From: Mycobacterium sp. Root265
Lineage (GTDB): Bacteria > Actinomycetota > Actinomycetes > Mycobacteriales > Mycobacteriaceae
Reading direction: 5' to 3'
DNA: 64,000 nt
Assembly (NCBI RefSeq): GCF_001428895.1
Contig: NZ_LMJA01000022.1
Span: forward strand, 63,369 to 127,368
The position numbers and the translations under genes were made by a program. Positions 47,016 through 55,180 of this stretch are shown piece after piece (position 1 is the stretch's first letter; the number at the start of each line of letters is the position of its first letter). Under the pieces are notes generated by a model, which saw nothing but the letters and a program-made list of their open reading frames with translations, did not search any database and had not been told where the DNA came from.

Positions 47016-48136
47016 GGTGTGCTTCCCGTGCGCTGTAGCAATGCGTCCTCGACCTCACGAACCTTGCGCGCCGACTCCGCGGCGTAGGCCTGCCCGGCCA
47101 TTCCGCTGTAGTCGAGTACGGACACCACGCGGGCGCCCGCCTCGCCAAACTCGGCGATCTGCCCGGCGACCTGCTTGGGCGTGCCGTGCGGAACGACAGA
47201 CAGGATCGCGGCCGGGTCGACGTCCTCGAAGAGCCGGAGCAGTCTGTCGCGGGTCAGCACGCGGGGGTCGATGTCCTGGATGCCGCGCCAGCGCTCCCCC
47301 ATCGGATGACGGTGCCCGGCGGCGGCCAGTGCGTCGGCCGTCAGTTGCAGCACCAGCGACTTCACCAGCGGGCGTTGCAGGATGGCGTTCAGTTCGTCGG
47401 GTTCGCCGATGAGGCAGACCACCATCTTCGCCGGGGTGATCGCCTGCGGGTCGCGTCCGGCCCGTTCGGCCGACTCCCGGATGCAGGCCAGCTGGCCGGC
47501 ATAGGTCTCCGGTCCCGCGCTGCCCGTCGGCCACCAGCCGTCGCCGAATTCACCGGCCAGTCGCAGCATGCGGGGACCGTTGGCCCCGATCCAGATCGGT
47601 GGCGGGCCGGTGCGGTGAAGATCGGTGTCCAGCCGAGCGTGCTCGAGCGTGAAGTACTCACCGGCGAAATCGATCGGGCCGTCGGTGTCCCACAGCAGCC
47701 GGATCAGCCGGAGCGCCTCGCCGAACCGACCGACCCTGCCTCTGTCGTCGAATCCGTAGGGAGCCAGGTTCTCCCGCTCGCCGGCGCCGAGTCCGAGGAT
47801 GAAGCGGCCTTCCGAGAGGTGGCTCAGGGTCAGTGCCGATTGGGCCAGCATCACCGGGTGGCGGCGGACGGTGTCGAGCACGCTGGTGGCGAGCCGGGTG
47901 CGTGTCGTGCGCGCCGCGACGGCACCGGCGAGGGTGAGGGTGTCCAGGTAGCGGTGCGGCGACGGCGACACCTCGGCGAGGTCGGTGAACTCGGGTGTCC
48001 AGATCGAGTCCGGCCAGAAACTCACGAGGTGATCGGGCATCCACAGGGAGTGATAGCGACCGTCATCGAGCGCCGCGACGCCGTTCAGGTCGAGCGGCAG
48101 AGTCGTCCGGAAGAACGCGGCCAACTCCAAGGACAT
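47012..48136 (-). CDS. LLM-class flavin/F420-dependent oxidoreductase (first gene of operon)
   Basis: A 374-residue luciferase-like TIM-barrel enzyme. Motifs: FFRTTLPLDLNGVAAL, LWMPDHLVSFWPDSIWTPEF, HPVMLAQSALTLSHLSEGRFILGLGAGERENLAPYGFD, GPPPIWIGANGPRMLRLAGEFGDGWWP. This sequence pattern is close to F420-dependent reductases of mycobacteria, so F420 is the likely cofactor, though FMN cannot be excluded. ATG 48136 was preferred to 48145. It heads the five-gene minus-strand operon, and tRNA-Ala with its terminator lies upstream. Confidence 0.88.
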   Translation of the reverse strand: MSLELAAFFRTTLPLDLNGVAALDDGRYHSLWMPDHLVSFWPDSIWTPEFTDLAEVSPSPHRYLDTLTLAGAVAARTTRTRLATSVLDTVRRHPVMLAQSALTLSHLSEGRFILGLGAGERENLAPYGFDDRGRVGRFGEALRLIRLLWDTDGPIDFAGEYFTLEHARLDTDLHRTGPPPIWIGANGPRMLRLAGEFGDGWWPTGSAGPETYAGQLACIRESAERAGRDPQAITPAKMVVCLIGEPDELNAILQRPLVKSLVLQLTADALAAAGHRHPMGERWRGIQDIDPRVLTRDRLLRLFEDVDPAAILSVVPHGTPKQVAGQIAEFGEAGARVVSVLDYSGMAGQAYAAESARKVREVEDALLQRTGSTP

Positions 48137-48239
48137 GTAGCGCAAGCTACCCGAGGTTCACCGCGGCGTCTGCCGATTGCTGTGCATTCGCTCAGCGCGA
48201 GCGGGCCGGCACACCGGACCCGGCCCCCAGAAAGCAGAA

Positions 48240-48270
48240 AACCCGCCCGGAAGCGAGTTCCGAGCGGGTT
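48240..48270 (-). terminator. Intrinsic terminator of tRNA-Ala
   Basis: On the minus strand AACCCGCTCGGAA and TTCCGGGCGGGTT form a 13 bp stem with one G-U pair and a 5 nt loop, followed by TTTCTGCTTT. It begins 9 nt after the tRNA end. Confidence 0.85.
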
Positions 48271-48279
48271 CAAACTCTG

Positions 48280-48352
48280 TGGAGCTAAGGGGAATCGAAC
48301 CCCTGACCTTCTCGATGCGAACGAGACGCGCTACCAACTGCGCTATAGCCCC
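48280..48352 (-). tRNA. alaV: tRNA-Ala (anticodon CGC)
   Basis: The 73 nt cloverleaf on the minus strand has acceptor GGGGCTA/TAGCTCC, an anticodon stem TCTCG/CGAGA with loop TTCGCAT (anticodon CGC), T-loop GGTTCGAATCC and discriminator A. CCA is not encoded. The symbol is a generic guess. Confidence 0.93.
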
Positions 48353-48402
48353 TTGACCGATAGCAGGCTACCAGGAACACCTGCGGCAGCCGAAACCGGC
48401 GG

Positions 48403-49494
48403 CTACTGCCCCGCTGCCCGCGGCAGGTCGTACTCGCGGGCGAGCCGGCCGTACTCCAGGTGCTCGAAGGCCGGGTCCTCATCGTCGATCTCCAGCACGG
48501 CGGCACCCGGGCGGCGCAGCCGCGAGGGCACCACGTCGAACTCGCCGTCACCGGTGTTCTCGACGCCCAGCCGCGAACGCATCATCCGCTGCGCACGCCG
48601 GCGCCGCACCTGCTCCTCGATACGGGTCTGACGCCGCAGATAACCCAGGTACAGCACGGTCACGGTGGCCACCGAGCCGACCGCCCACCACAGCCCGGGC
48701 GACAGCACCGCGGCTGCCACCGCGGAGAGCACCAGCAGCACCGACATCGTCAGCAGGACCTTCTTACGGAAGGCGTACTTGCGTGCGCTCACCGCCTGCG
48801 CGGTCTTGGACTCGTAGCGGTTGCGCCGTGCAGAGGCCATCGACTCGGCCAGCTCGGGCTCGTTGTCGGCCTCGACTTCCAGACCCGACGAATCCTCGAC
48901 GTACTCGTAGTCATCGTCGGTGAGGTCATCGTCGGTGAGGTCGTCCTCGGTGATGACTTCTTCGGAATCGGCCTCTTCGGCAATCGGCTCGTCGGCCTCG
49001 GCAGCCTCATGCGTGGTCTCGGCGACCGGCTGCGGGGCCGTTTCGGGCTCCGGGGCGTCGAAATCGAGCGTCAGCTCTTCGGTCTGCGGACCGGCCTGTT
49101 CCTTCCGGAATGAGTCGCCGAGTGGCAGGGCGCCGGAGTCCTCGTCGACGATGTCGACGTCGAGGTAGGGCGATTCGGCCGACTCTTCGACGGCGGCCGC
49201 GAGCACCACGGCGCGACGGCGCGACGACTCGTCTGCCGTTTCGTCGTGGAGATCCTCGGCGTACTCGGCCTCATACTCGGCGGCCGGCTGCCAGTGCGGG
49301 TCGCTGTTATGGCCGGCCGACGCGCGCGGACGTCGCAGCCGGGCATTGCGCCCGGAATTGAGCACGCGGGTCGCCAGCGCGACATCGCTTGTGCGCCGGA
49401 CGTTGTCGCGTTTGCTCACCAGCATCGGCACCAGCACGAAGAGCCACAGCACGACGAGGGAGATCCACAACAGAGATTGGGGGATGCTTGGCAT
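48403..49494 (-). CDS. sepX: SepX/GlpR-type divisome membrane protein
   Basis: A 363-residue protein. An N-terminal membrane helix (LLWISLVVLWLFVLVPMLVS) precedes a long, very acidic disordered middle (about 75-220, with the repeat-like EDDLTDDDLTDDD). Two adjacent membrane helices follow at about 245-282 (LLTMSVLLVLSAVAAAVLS, LWWAVGSVATVTVLYLGYL) and a basic then acidic C-tail. This architecture and the linkage to a MoeA-like gene match Rv0996, Streptomyces SepX and corynebacterial GlpR, which recruit the gephyrin-like Glp to the septum. The family role in cell division is known elsewhere and is inferred here. An AT-rich palindrome lies 68 bp upstream. Confidence 0.87.
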   Translation of the reverse strand: MPSIPQSLLWISLVVLWLFVLVPMLVSKRDNVRRTSDVALATRVLNSGRNARLRRPRASAGHNSDPHWQPAAEYEAEYAEDLHDETADESSRRRAVVLAAAVEESAESPYLDVDIVDEDSGALPLGDSFRKEQAGPQTEELTLDFDAPEPETAPQPVAETTHEAAEADEPIAEEADSEEVITEDDLTDDDLTDDDYEYVEDSSGLEVEADNEPELAESMASARRNRYESKTAQAVSARKYAFRKKVLLTMSVLLVLSAVAAAVLSPGLWWAVGSVATVTVLYLGYLRRQTRIEEQVRRRRAQRMMRSRLGVENTGDGEFDVVPSRLRRPGAAVLEIDDEDPAFEHLEYGRLAREYDLPRAAGQ

Positions 49495-49561
49495 GACGCC
49501 TTTCCTTTCCCCTTCAGGCTAGGTCCGTGACCAGCGCATCCGTAGGCGGCGCGCCGAGGTC

Positions 49562-49579
49562 AATTACACACCTGTAATT
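49562..49579. promoter_or_regulatory. AT-rich perfect palindrome upstream of sepX
   Basis: AATTACA-CACC-TGTAATT is an 18 bp element with perfect 7 bp arms, in an unusually AT-rich 90 bp patch between rimJ and sepX. It looks like an operator, but I cannot name the regulator. Confidence 0.5.
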
Positions 49580-49647
49580 CACCGGATACAAGCACCATTA
49601 GCCACATAAGTCACACGAGTAACAAATTGCTCGGGGAAATTTCGCCG

Positions 49648-50301
49648 CTAAGTCCAGCTCGCCCGGCCCGAGCGCACCAACCGGGCAGCCACCGAGCCTT
49701 CGACCTCCTCGACCGTGATGGCCACCAGCAGGTGATCGCGCCACGCGCCGTCCACATCGAGATAGCGCTTGAGCAGGCCTTCCTCCCGGAAACCCGCCCT
49801 GGCCAGCACCGCCCGACTGGCCGCGTTCTCGGGCCGCACCGTGGCCTCCACCCGGTGCAGCATCACTGGGCCGAAGGCATGGTCGAGCCCCAGCGCCAAA
49901 GCCGCCGTCGCCACGCCCGCACCGGTGAACTCCTTGGTGACCCAGTAGCCGATCCACGCCGAGCGCAGCGCGCCGTGCGTGACGTTGCCGATGGTGATCT
50001 GGCCGGCGAACTGCCCGTCGAGTTCGATGACGAACGGCAGCATCCGCCCTCGGCGCGCCTCGCCCCGCAGACCCGAACACACCGCCGGCCACGACGAAAG
50101 TGCATGGCGCATTTCCCAACTCGCCTCGGAGCTGGGTTCCCAGGGTTCCAGGTGCGCGCGGTCGGCCAGCCGCAACCTGCTCCACTGGGCGCCGTCGCGC
50201 AGCCGCACCGGGCGCAGGCCCACCAGGCCTACCGGCACCCTGATGGGTCCCACCGGAACCGGCCAACCTGGATGAGCCGGACTGGTGCGCCAGCGGTTCA
50301 T
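49648..50301 (-). CDS. rimJ: GNAT-family (RimJ-like) N-acetyltransferase
   Basis: A 217-residue GNAT protein. Segments: LRPVRLRDGAQWSRLRLAD, FVIELDGQFAGQITIGNV, SAWIGYWVTKEFTGAGVATAALALGLDHAF (acetyl-CoA loop) and VEATVRPENAASRAVLARAGFREEG. It resembles RimJ/RimL ribosomal-protein acetyltransferases by the last motif. The actual target in mycobacteria is not established. The ATG (50301) shares a base with the glp stop, so the two are coupled. Corresponds to Rv0995. Confidence 0.9.
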   Translation of the reverse strand: MNRWRTSPAHPGWPVPVGPIRVPVGLVGLRPVRLRDGAQWSRLRLADRAHLEPWEPSSEASWEMRHALSSWPAVCSGLRGEARRGRMLPFVIELDGQFAGQITIGNVTHGALRSAWIGYWVTKEFTGAGVATAALALGLDHAFGPVMLHRVEATVRPENAASRAVLARAGFREEGLLKRYLDVDGAWRDHLLVAITVEEVEGSVAARLVRSGRASWT

Positions 50302-51554
50302 CAGCCGCGTTGGGCCAGGAAGGCGACGTCCACGACCTCGCCGGTTCGGATCTGCTCGGCCTCGCTGGGGACGACGACGAGGCAGTTCGCCTCGGCCAGA
50401 GTCGCCAATAAATGCGAGGACGACCCGGGCGCGCCGCCGAGTGCCTGCACCAGATACTCGCCGGTGTCCTGATCGCGCATGAGCTGCCCGCGCAGGAAAC
50501 CCTTGCGGCCGGCCACCGAGGAGATCGGGGCCAGCGTGCGGGCCTGGATGACCCGGCGCATCGGCGCACGCTTCCCCAGCGACATCCGGATCAGCGGACG
50601 GACCATCACCTCGAAAACCACCAGCGCGCTGACCGGGTTGGCCGGCAGCAGGAAGACCGGAACCCCGTCGCGGCCCAGCTGCCCGAAGCCCTGCACCGAC
50701 CCGGGGTGCATGGCGATCCGCACCACTTCCATCTCGCCGAGCTCGGACAGCACCGCACGCACCGATTCGGCCGCGGCACCGCCGACCGCGCCGGCGATCA
50801 CCACCACTTCCGAACGACTGATCTGCCCCTCGACGACCTCGCGGAGCTTCGCGGGGTCGGTGTCGACGATGCCGACACGGTTCACCTCGGCGCCCGCATC
50901 GCGGCCGGCCGCAGCCAGTGCGTAGGAGTTGACGTCGTACACCTGACCGTTGCCCGGGGTCCGGGACACGTCGACGAGCTCGCCCCCCACCGAGAGCACC
51001 GTCATCCGGGGACGCGGATGCACCATCACCTTGTCGCGGCCCACCGCCGCGAGCAGACCCACCTGTGCGGCGCCGATGATCGTGCCGGCCCGCACCGCGA
51101 CGTCTCCGGGCTGTACATCGTCACCGGTGCGGCGCACATAGGCACCCGAGCGCACACCGCGCAGCACCCGGACCCGGGACTGGCCGCCGTCGGTCCAGCG
51201 CAGCGGCAGCACCGCATCGGCAAGGGTGGGCATCGGCGCGCCGGTCTGCACGCGCGCGGCCTGGCGTGGCTGCAACCGGCTCGGTGTCCGTGCGCCGGCC
51301 TCGATCTCGCCCACCACCGGCAGGCTGACCTCGCGGTTGAGGCCGTCGTCATCGGTCCCGCCGACCGACAGCACATCCACGCTGCGCACCGCGTAACCGT
51401 CGATCGCCGCCTGGTCGAATCCCGGCAACGGCCTTTCGGTGACCACCTCTTCGGCGCACATCAAGCCCTGGGATTCGGCGATGGCCACCCGCACCGGCCG
51501 GGGAGCCACCGCAGCGGCCGCTACTCGAGCCTGCTGCTCCTCAACCGACCGCAC
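50301..51554 (-). CDS. glp: MoeA-like molybdopterin molybdenumtransferase / gephyrin-like Glp
   Basis: A 417-residue MoeA-fold protein: RPLPGFDQAAIDGYAVRSVD at the N-terminus, VQTGAPMPTLADAVLP, RTGDDVQPGDVAVRAG, the MoCF domain (about 178-325) with VLSVGGELVDVSRTPGNGQVYDVNS and FLLPANPVSALVVFEV, and the C-terminal beta domain. Two residues deviate from the usual active site: the family TGDE appears as GGELVD, and GGVSVG is replaced by AGAVGGAAAES. That fits the divergent actinobacterial paralogue (Rv0994, Glp) proposed to act in cell division with GlpR/SepX rather than in molybdenum insertion. The neighbouring sepX supports this. Older annotation calls it moeA1. Confidence 0.87.
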   Translation of the reverse strand: MRSVEEQQARVAAAAVAPRPVRVAIAESQGLMCAEEVVTERPLPGFDQAAIDGYAVRSVDVLSVGGTDDDGLNREVSLPVVGEIEAGARTPSRLQPRQAARVQTGAPMPTLADAVLPLRWTDGGQSRVRVLRGVRSGAYVRRTGDDVQPGDVAVRAGTIIGAAQVGLLAAVGRDKVMVHPRPRMTVLSVGGELVDVSRTPGNGQVYDVNSYALAAAGRDAGAEVNRVGIVDTDPAKLREVVEGQISRSEVVVIAGAVGGAAAESVRAVLSELGEMEVVRIAMHPGSVQGFGQLGRDGVPVFLLPANPVSALVVFEVMVRPLIRMSLGKRAPMRRVIQARTLAPISSVAGRKGFLRGQLMRDQDTGEYLVQALGGAPGSSSHLLATLAEANCLVVVPSEAEQIRTGEVVDVAFLAQRG

Positions 51555-51593
51555 TGCATGCCTTTCTCCTGTCCAAGACCCGCCGTGCTGTCG

Positions 51594-52505
51594 TTATTCT
51601 CCGGCCAGGCCCAATCGCTCGACCAACCAGCGCCGCAGTTCCGGTCCGTAGTCGTCGCGCTCTAGCGCAAAGTCAACCGCAGCCTTGAGGTAGCCGCCGG
51701 GATTTCCCAAGTCGTGTCGGGAACCGCGGTGCACCACCACGTGCACCGGATGGCCCTCGGCGATGAGCAGCGCGATGGCGTCGGTCAGCTGGATTTCGCC
51801 ACCGACACCGCGGTCGACCCGGCGCAGCGCGTCGAAGATCGCCCGGTCGAGCACATAGCGGCCTGCCGCTGCGAAGTGCGACGGTGCGTCCTCGGGCTTG
51901 GGCTTCTCGACCATGCCCTTGACCTTCAGCACATTCGGGTTCGCCGCGTCGGGCACCACCTCGACGTCGAACACACCGTAGGCACTGATCTCGTCGCCGG
52001 GGACCTCGATGGCGCACAGCACCGTTCCGCCGCGCTTGGCACGCACCTTGGACATCGTCTCCAGTACGCCGGTCGGCAGCACCAGATCGTCGGGCAGCAG
52101 CACGGCGATGGCATCTTCGTCGGGCAGCAGCGTGGACTCGACACAGCCCACCGCGTGCCCCAGGCCGAGAGGTTCGGCCTGCACCACGGCCTCCACCTTG
52201 ATCAGCGCGGGTGCGCGGCGCACCTTTTCGAGCATCACATGCTTGCCGCGGGCCTCCAGCGTGCCCTCCAGCACCAGGTCCTCGACGAAGTGCGCGACGA
52301 CGCCGTCCTTGCCTTCGGAGGTGATGATGATCAGCCGCTCGGCGCCGGCTTCGGCAGCCTCGGCGGCCACCAGCTCGATGCCCGGGGTGTCGACCACCGG
52401 TAGCAGTTCCTTCGGGACCGTCTTGGTCGCCGGGAGAAATCGGGTTCCCAGACCTGCCGCGGGGACCACAGCGGTCCGCGGAATAGGAACAAGTGCCTGT
52501 GCCAT
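51594..52505 (-). CDS. galU: UTP-glucose-1-phosphate uridylyltransferase
   Basis: A 303-residue nucleotidyltransferase that makes UDP-glucose for trehalose, glycogen and cell-wall synthesis. Motifs: AVVPAAGLGTRFLPATKTVPKELLPVVDTP at the N-terminus, EPLGLGHAVGC, VLLPDDLVLP and KGMVEKPKPEDAPS. ATG 52505 was chosen at the homology start. The frame runs 23 codons further upstream. The gene is 39 bp upstream of glp on the same strand and divergent from the 5-FTHF cyclo-ligase. Confidence 0.96.
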   Translation of the reverse strand: MAQALVPIPRTAVVPAAGLGTRFLPATKTVPKELLPVVDTPGIELVAAEAAEAGAERLIIITSEGKDGVVAHFVEDLVLEGTLEARGKHVMLEKVRRAPALIKVEAVVQAEPLGLGHAVGCVESTLLPDEDAIAVLLPDDLVLPTGVLETMSKVRAKRGGTVLCAIEVPGDEISAYGVFDVEVVPDAANPNVLKVKGMVEKPKPEDAPSHFAAAGRYVLDRAIFDALRRVDRGVGGEIQLTDAIALLIAEGHPVHVVVHRGSRHDLGNPGGYLKAAVDFALERDDYGPELRRWLVERLGLAGE

Positions 52506-52558
52506 CGTTGACACACTAATGCCCAATGGTGGTTCAGGCGAAGGGTGTCGGCGCAAAC

Positions 52559-53140
52559 GTGTCAATCCGGACAAAACCCGCGCTCAGGACGAGGATTCTT
52601 GCGGCTCGGCGGGCGCTCACCGAGCACCAGCGGGCAACGGAAACACGTTCCCTGCAAACGCAAATATCCGAACTCACCTTCGGTGCCGGCACCGTGGGCG
52701 CCTACATTCCGGTCGGATCCGAGCCCGGCGCGGCCAAGGATTCGGTACCGCTGCTGGATGTCCTGTTCGGGGTGCGGATTCTGGTGCCGATCGCACGCAC
52801 CAATTTGCCCATGCAGTGGGCCGAGTACCGGCCCGGGGAGCTGGTTGCGGCGCCCTTCGGTTTGCGCGAACCGCCGCCGCCGTGGCTGACCCCGGAATCC
52901 ATCGCTGAGGCGTCGGTCGTCCTGGTGCCCGCGCTGGCCGTGGACCATCACGGCAACCGGCTCGGCCGGGGCGCCGGCTTCTACGACCGTGCCCTGCCGT
53001 TGGCCGCCGCCGGCGCGCAACTGATCGCGGTGGTCCGTGATGAGGAACTTCTCGACGCCGTTCCCGCCGAACCGCACGACGTCCCGATGACGCATGCCCT
53101 GACCCCCGGCCGGGGCCTGATCCGGTTGGGAATGACCTAG
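52559..53140 (+). CDS. 5-formyltetrahydrofolate cyclo-ligase
   Basis: A protein of about 193 residues that converts 5-formyl-THF to methenyl-THF with ATP. The N-terminal helix has KPALRTRILAARRALTEHQ. Substrate and ATP motifs are TVGAYIPVGSEPG and VLVPALAVDHHGNRLGRGAGFYDRAL, with the invariant GRGxGxYD. GTG 52559 begins close to the family N-terminus, and an upstream in-frame ATG at 52526 would add 11 residues. The region just downstream of its stop contains the CIRCE operator of ruc. Confidence 0.92.
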   Translation: MSIRTKPALRTRILAARRALTEHQRATETRSLQTQISELTFGAGTVGAYIPVGSEPGAAKDSVPLLDVLFGVRILVPIARTNLPMQWAEYRPGELVAAPFGLREPPPPWLTPESIAEASVVLVPALAVDHHGNRLGRGAGFYDRALPLAAAGAQLIAVVRDEELLDAVPAEPHDVPMTHALTPGRGLIRLGMT

Positions 53141-53154
53141 CCCACGTAGCGGTT

Positions 53155-53181
53155 CTAGCACTTGAGCCGCTAGAGTGCTAG
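53155..53181. promoter_or_regulatory. CIRCE element (HrcA operator) upstream of ruc
   Basis: CTAGCACTT, a 9 bp spacer, then GAGTGCTAG is a near-exact match to CIRCE (TTAGCACTC-N9-GAGTGCTAA). The outer dyad TTCTAGCACT/AGTGCTAGAA is perfect over 10 bp (53153-53183). It lies 27 bp before the ruc start and is expected to bind the heat-shock repressor HrcA. Confidence 0.88.
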
Positions 53182-53207
53182 AAGGTTTGACAGTCTCGGA
53201 GGATTTC

Positions 53208-53552
53208 GTGCCTACCTACTCCTACGCGTGTACCGAATGTGACAATCGGTTCGACGAGGTCCAGGCGTTCAGCGATGATGCGCTGACCGTATGCCCCAAG
53301 TGCAACGGACGGCTGCGCAAGCTGTTCGGCAAGGTGGGCGTCGTATTCAAGGGCAGCGGCTTCTACCGCAACGACAGCCGCGACTCCTCGAAGTCCAGCA
53401 GCACCGTGGGCTCGTCGAAGGGCAGCGACAGCTCGACGTCGACATCCAACGGTTCCTCGGACTCCTCGAGCAGCTCCTCGGATTCCTCGAGTACCTCGTC
53501 GTCCTCGTCGTCGAGCTCGACCAGCTCGACGCCGGCCGCAGCCTCCAGCTAG
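53208..53552 (+). CDS. ruc: Ruc: redox-regulated unstructured chaperone (FmdB-type zinc ribbon with Ser-rich tail)
   Basis: A 114-residue protein. The N-terminal FmdB zinc ribbon carries Cys8, Cys11, Cys29 and Cys32 (YACTECDNRF, CPKCNGR) and is followed by GFYRNDSR. From about residue 60 it is a disordered tail made almost only of Ser, Thr, Asp and Lys. The GTG at 53208 has a perfect GGAGG 5 nt upstream, which decides it over an in-frame ATG at 53175. In M. tuberculosis the homologue Rv0991c (Ruc) is an HrcA-controlled, oxidation-activated chaperone that prevents protein aggregation. The CIRCE site and the Cys pattern here fit that function. Confidence 0.92.
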   Translation: MPTYSYACTECDNRFDEVQAFSDDALTVCPKCNGRLRKLFGKVGVVFKGSGFYRNDSRDSSKSSSTVGSSKGSDSSTSTSNGSSDSSSSSSDSSSTSSSSSSSSTSSTPAAASS

Positions 53553-53619
53553 CGAGTTATCCACAGGGCACGCCGTCGCCGACTGCCGTCATACCCCCGG
53601 GCCGCCTAGCGTTGCCCTG

Positions 53620-54279
53620 GTGGGGGAATCGCTGAATCCATCGGTGCTGTCCCGGCTGCGCCGGGCACTACGCCCGGACTGGACGCGTACCGTCGCCGCC
53701 CGCCGAACCGCCGCCGGGCTGCTGGTGGTGCTGGCCGCCGTCGCCGCGTTACGCCCGGACCCGGCCGGTGAGCGCACCGATGTCGTCATCGCACTGCGCG
53801 ACCTACCCCCGGGCGCACCGCTCACCGCCGGCGATATCGTCGTCGAATCCCGTTTGGCCACAACAGTTCCCGACGGCGCGACCGGAGACGTGGGCGTCGT
53901 GATCGGAGCCACTCTGGCCGGCCCAGCGCGCCGCGGTGAGGTGCTCACCGACGTACGGCTGCTCGGAACCCGGCTGACCGAGGCGAGCGCCGGTCCCGAC
54001 GCCCGGATCGTGCCGTTGCACCTCGCCGACGATGCGCTCGTCGATCTCATCCGGCCCGGAGACGTCGTCGACGTCCTCGCGGCCGGCAGCACCGGCACCG
54101 GGCCGGACACCCCGCCGGAGGTCATCGCGACCGAGGCTGTCGTCGCGCTGGTGTCGGCCGAACCCGCGGGTCCGGCAGGCTCGACAGGCCGGGTGGTGCT
54201 GGTGGCACTGCCGCGGCACGCCGCCAATGCGGTGGCCGGTGCGGCGCTCACCCGCCAGATCACCGTGACCTTTCACTGA
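53620..54279 (+). CDS. SAF-domain membrane-anchored protein (Rv0990c-like)
   Basis: A 219-residue protein with one membrane helix at about 30-46 ([16 protein letters not shown]). A periplasmic SAF domain (about 55-120) follows: [20 protein letters not shown] and [19 protein letters not shown], with a CpaB/RcpC-like second half ([26 protein letters not shown]). CpaB-type proteins serve pilus assembly, but no pilus genes are here. It follows ruc at 67 bp. As I recall, Rv0991c-Rv0990c are co-regulated by HrcA in M. tuberculosis, so co-transcription from the CIRCE promoter is likely. Confidence 0.82.
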   Translation: MGESLNPSVLSRLRRALRPDWTRTVAARRTAAGLLVVLAAVAALRPDPAGERTDVVIALRDLPPGAPLTAGDIVVESRLATTVPDGATGDVGVVIGATLAGPARRGEVLTDVRLLGTRLTEASAGPDARIVPLHLADDALVDLIRPGDVVDVLAAGSTGTGPDTPPEVIATEAVVALVSAEPAGPAGSTGRVVLVALPRHAANAVAGAALTRQITVTFH

Positions 54280-54343
54280 CTCCGGGCGCCACCTGCTCGG
54301 TTACTGTTTGCGTGTCACCATTACCTGCTGGAAGGGTCCCCGC

Positions 54344-54751
54344 ATGATCAAGGGTTTCAAGGAATTCCTGCTGCGCGGCAACATCGTCGATCTGTCGATC
54401 GCGGTGGTCATCGGCACCGCGTTCACCGCGCTCGTCACCAAATTCACCGAGAGCATCATCCAGCCGCTGATCGACCGGATCGGCGCGGGCGGCGAATCCG
54501 ATTACGGGGTGCTGCGCATCCCCATCGGCGGCGATCAGACCATCGACCTTAATGTGCTGCTCTCCGCGATGATCAACTTCGTCCTCGTCGCCGCCGTCGT
54601 CTACTTCCTGATCGTGCTGCCCTACAGCAAGTTCCGGAAGAAGGAAGAGGAGACGGTCGAGGCCGAGGTCGTGCTGCTCACCGAGATCCGCGACCTGCTG
54701 GCGACGCGTCCCGGTCCGACCGCCGGAGAACGCGTCACTCCCGACGCCTGA
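54344..54751 (+). CDS. mscL: Large-conductance mechanosensitive channel MscL
   Basis: A 135-residue homopentameric channel subunit that releases solutes on hypo-osmotic shock. The N-terminal [24 protein letters not shown] leads into TM1. TM2 is around 65-90 ([24 protein letters not shown]). The C-terminal cytoplasmic helix has [11 protein letters not shown] and [16 protein letters not shown] ribosome-binding site sits about 8 nt upstream. Length fits the family (about 136). Confidence 0.96.
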   Translation: MIKGFKEFLLRGNIVDLSIAVVIGTAFTALVTKFTESIIQPLIDRIGAGGESDYGVLRIPIGGDQTIDLNVLLSAMINFVLVAAVVYFLIVLPYSKFRKKEEETVEAEVVLLTEIRDLLATRPGPTAGERVTPDA

Positions 54752-54765
54752 TCCGGCGACACGCA

Positions 54766-54804
54766 CACCAACGCCCGGCTGGAGAACCCAGCCGGGCGTT
54801 GGTG
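54766..54804. terminator. Bidirectional terminator between mscL and secreted gene
   Basis: Perfect 17 bp stem CACCAACGCCCGGCTGG with its complement and a 5 nt loop, placed between two convergent stops (mscL 54751 and secreted protein 54827). No long U-tract, but stability is very high. Confidence 0.8.
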
Positions 54805-54826
54805 GTTGACAGCTATCGGACGACGA

Positions 54827-55180
54827 TCACCAGTCGCCGATGGGCGGGCTGAAGACGAACGCCCCGTTGGAGTCGAGGTTGAACGGTGCGGACTTGGTGC
54901 CCGGCACCGCCTTGATGGTGTCGACATGCACACCTTCACCCTGGGCGTGCACGATGCCGGAGTCGGCGCTGCGGGTCTCGAGGAACCCGCGCGCCTGGCC
55001 ATAATCGGACACGCGCAGCGCGTTGTCGTCGACCAGCAGCGCCTGACGGCTAGTGACATAGGGGGCCGGTGCCGATTCCTCGACCTCTGCACTCGCGGTG
55101 GCGCTGCCCAGACCGGCCAGCAGCGTCGCTCCCGCGAAGGAACCGAGCCCGAGGATTACGAACTTCTTCGATGAAGCCAT
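54827..55180 (-). CDS. Small secreted protein, tandem copy A
   Basis: A 117-residue exported protein. The Sec signal MASSKKFVILGLGSFAG with hydrophobic core ATLLAGLGSA ends at AxA (cleavage after Ala31), leaving a mature chain of 86 residues with no cysteine. The mature part includes YVTSRQALLVDDNALRVSDY, DSGIVHAQGEGVHVDTIKAV and the end SPPIGDW. It is 92% identical (108/117) to the neighbouring copy B. The ATG at 55180 is the only sensible start. Function is unknown, and I recognise no characterised family. Confidence 0.85.
   Translation of the reverse strand: MASSKKFVILGLGSFAGATLLAGLGSATASAEVEESAPAPYVTSRQALLVDDNALRVSDYGQARGFLETRSADSGIVHAQGEGVHVDTIKAVPGTKSAPFNLDSNGAFVFSPPIGDW

Noticed and set aside
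49598-50569. 323-residue minus-strand frame over rimJ and the glp 3' end
   Set aside because: Out of frame with both genes; translation is Arg/Ala/Ser shadow.
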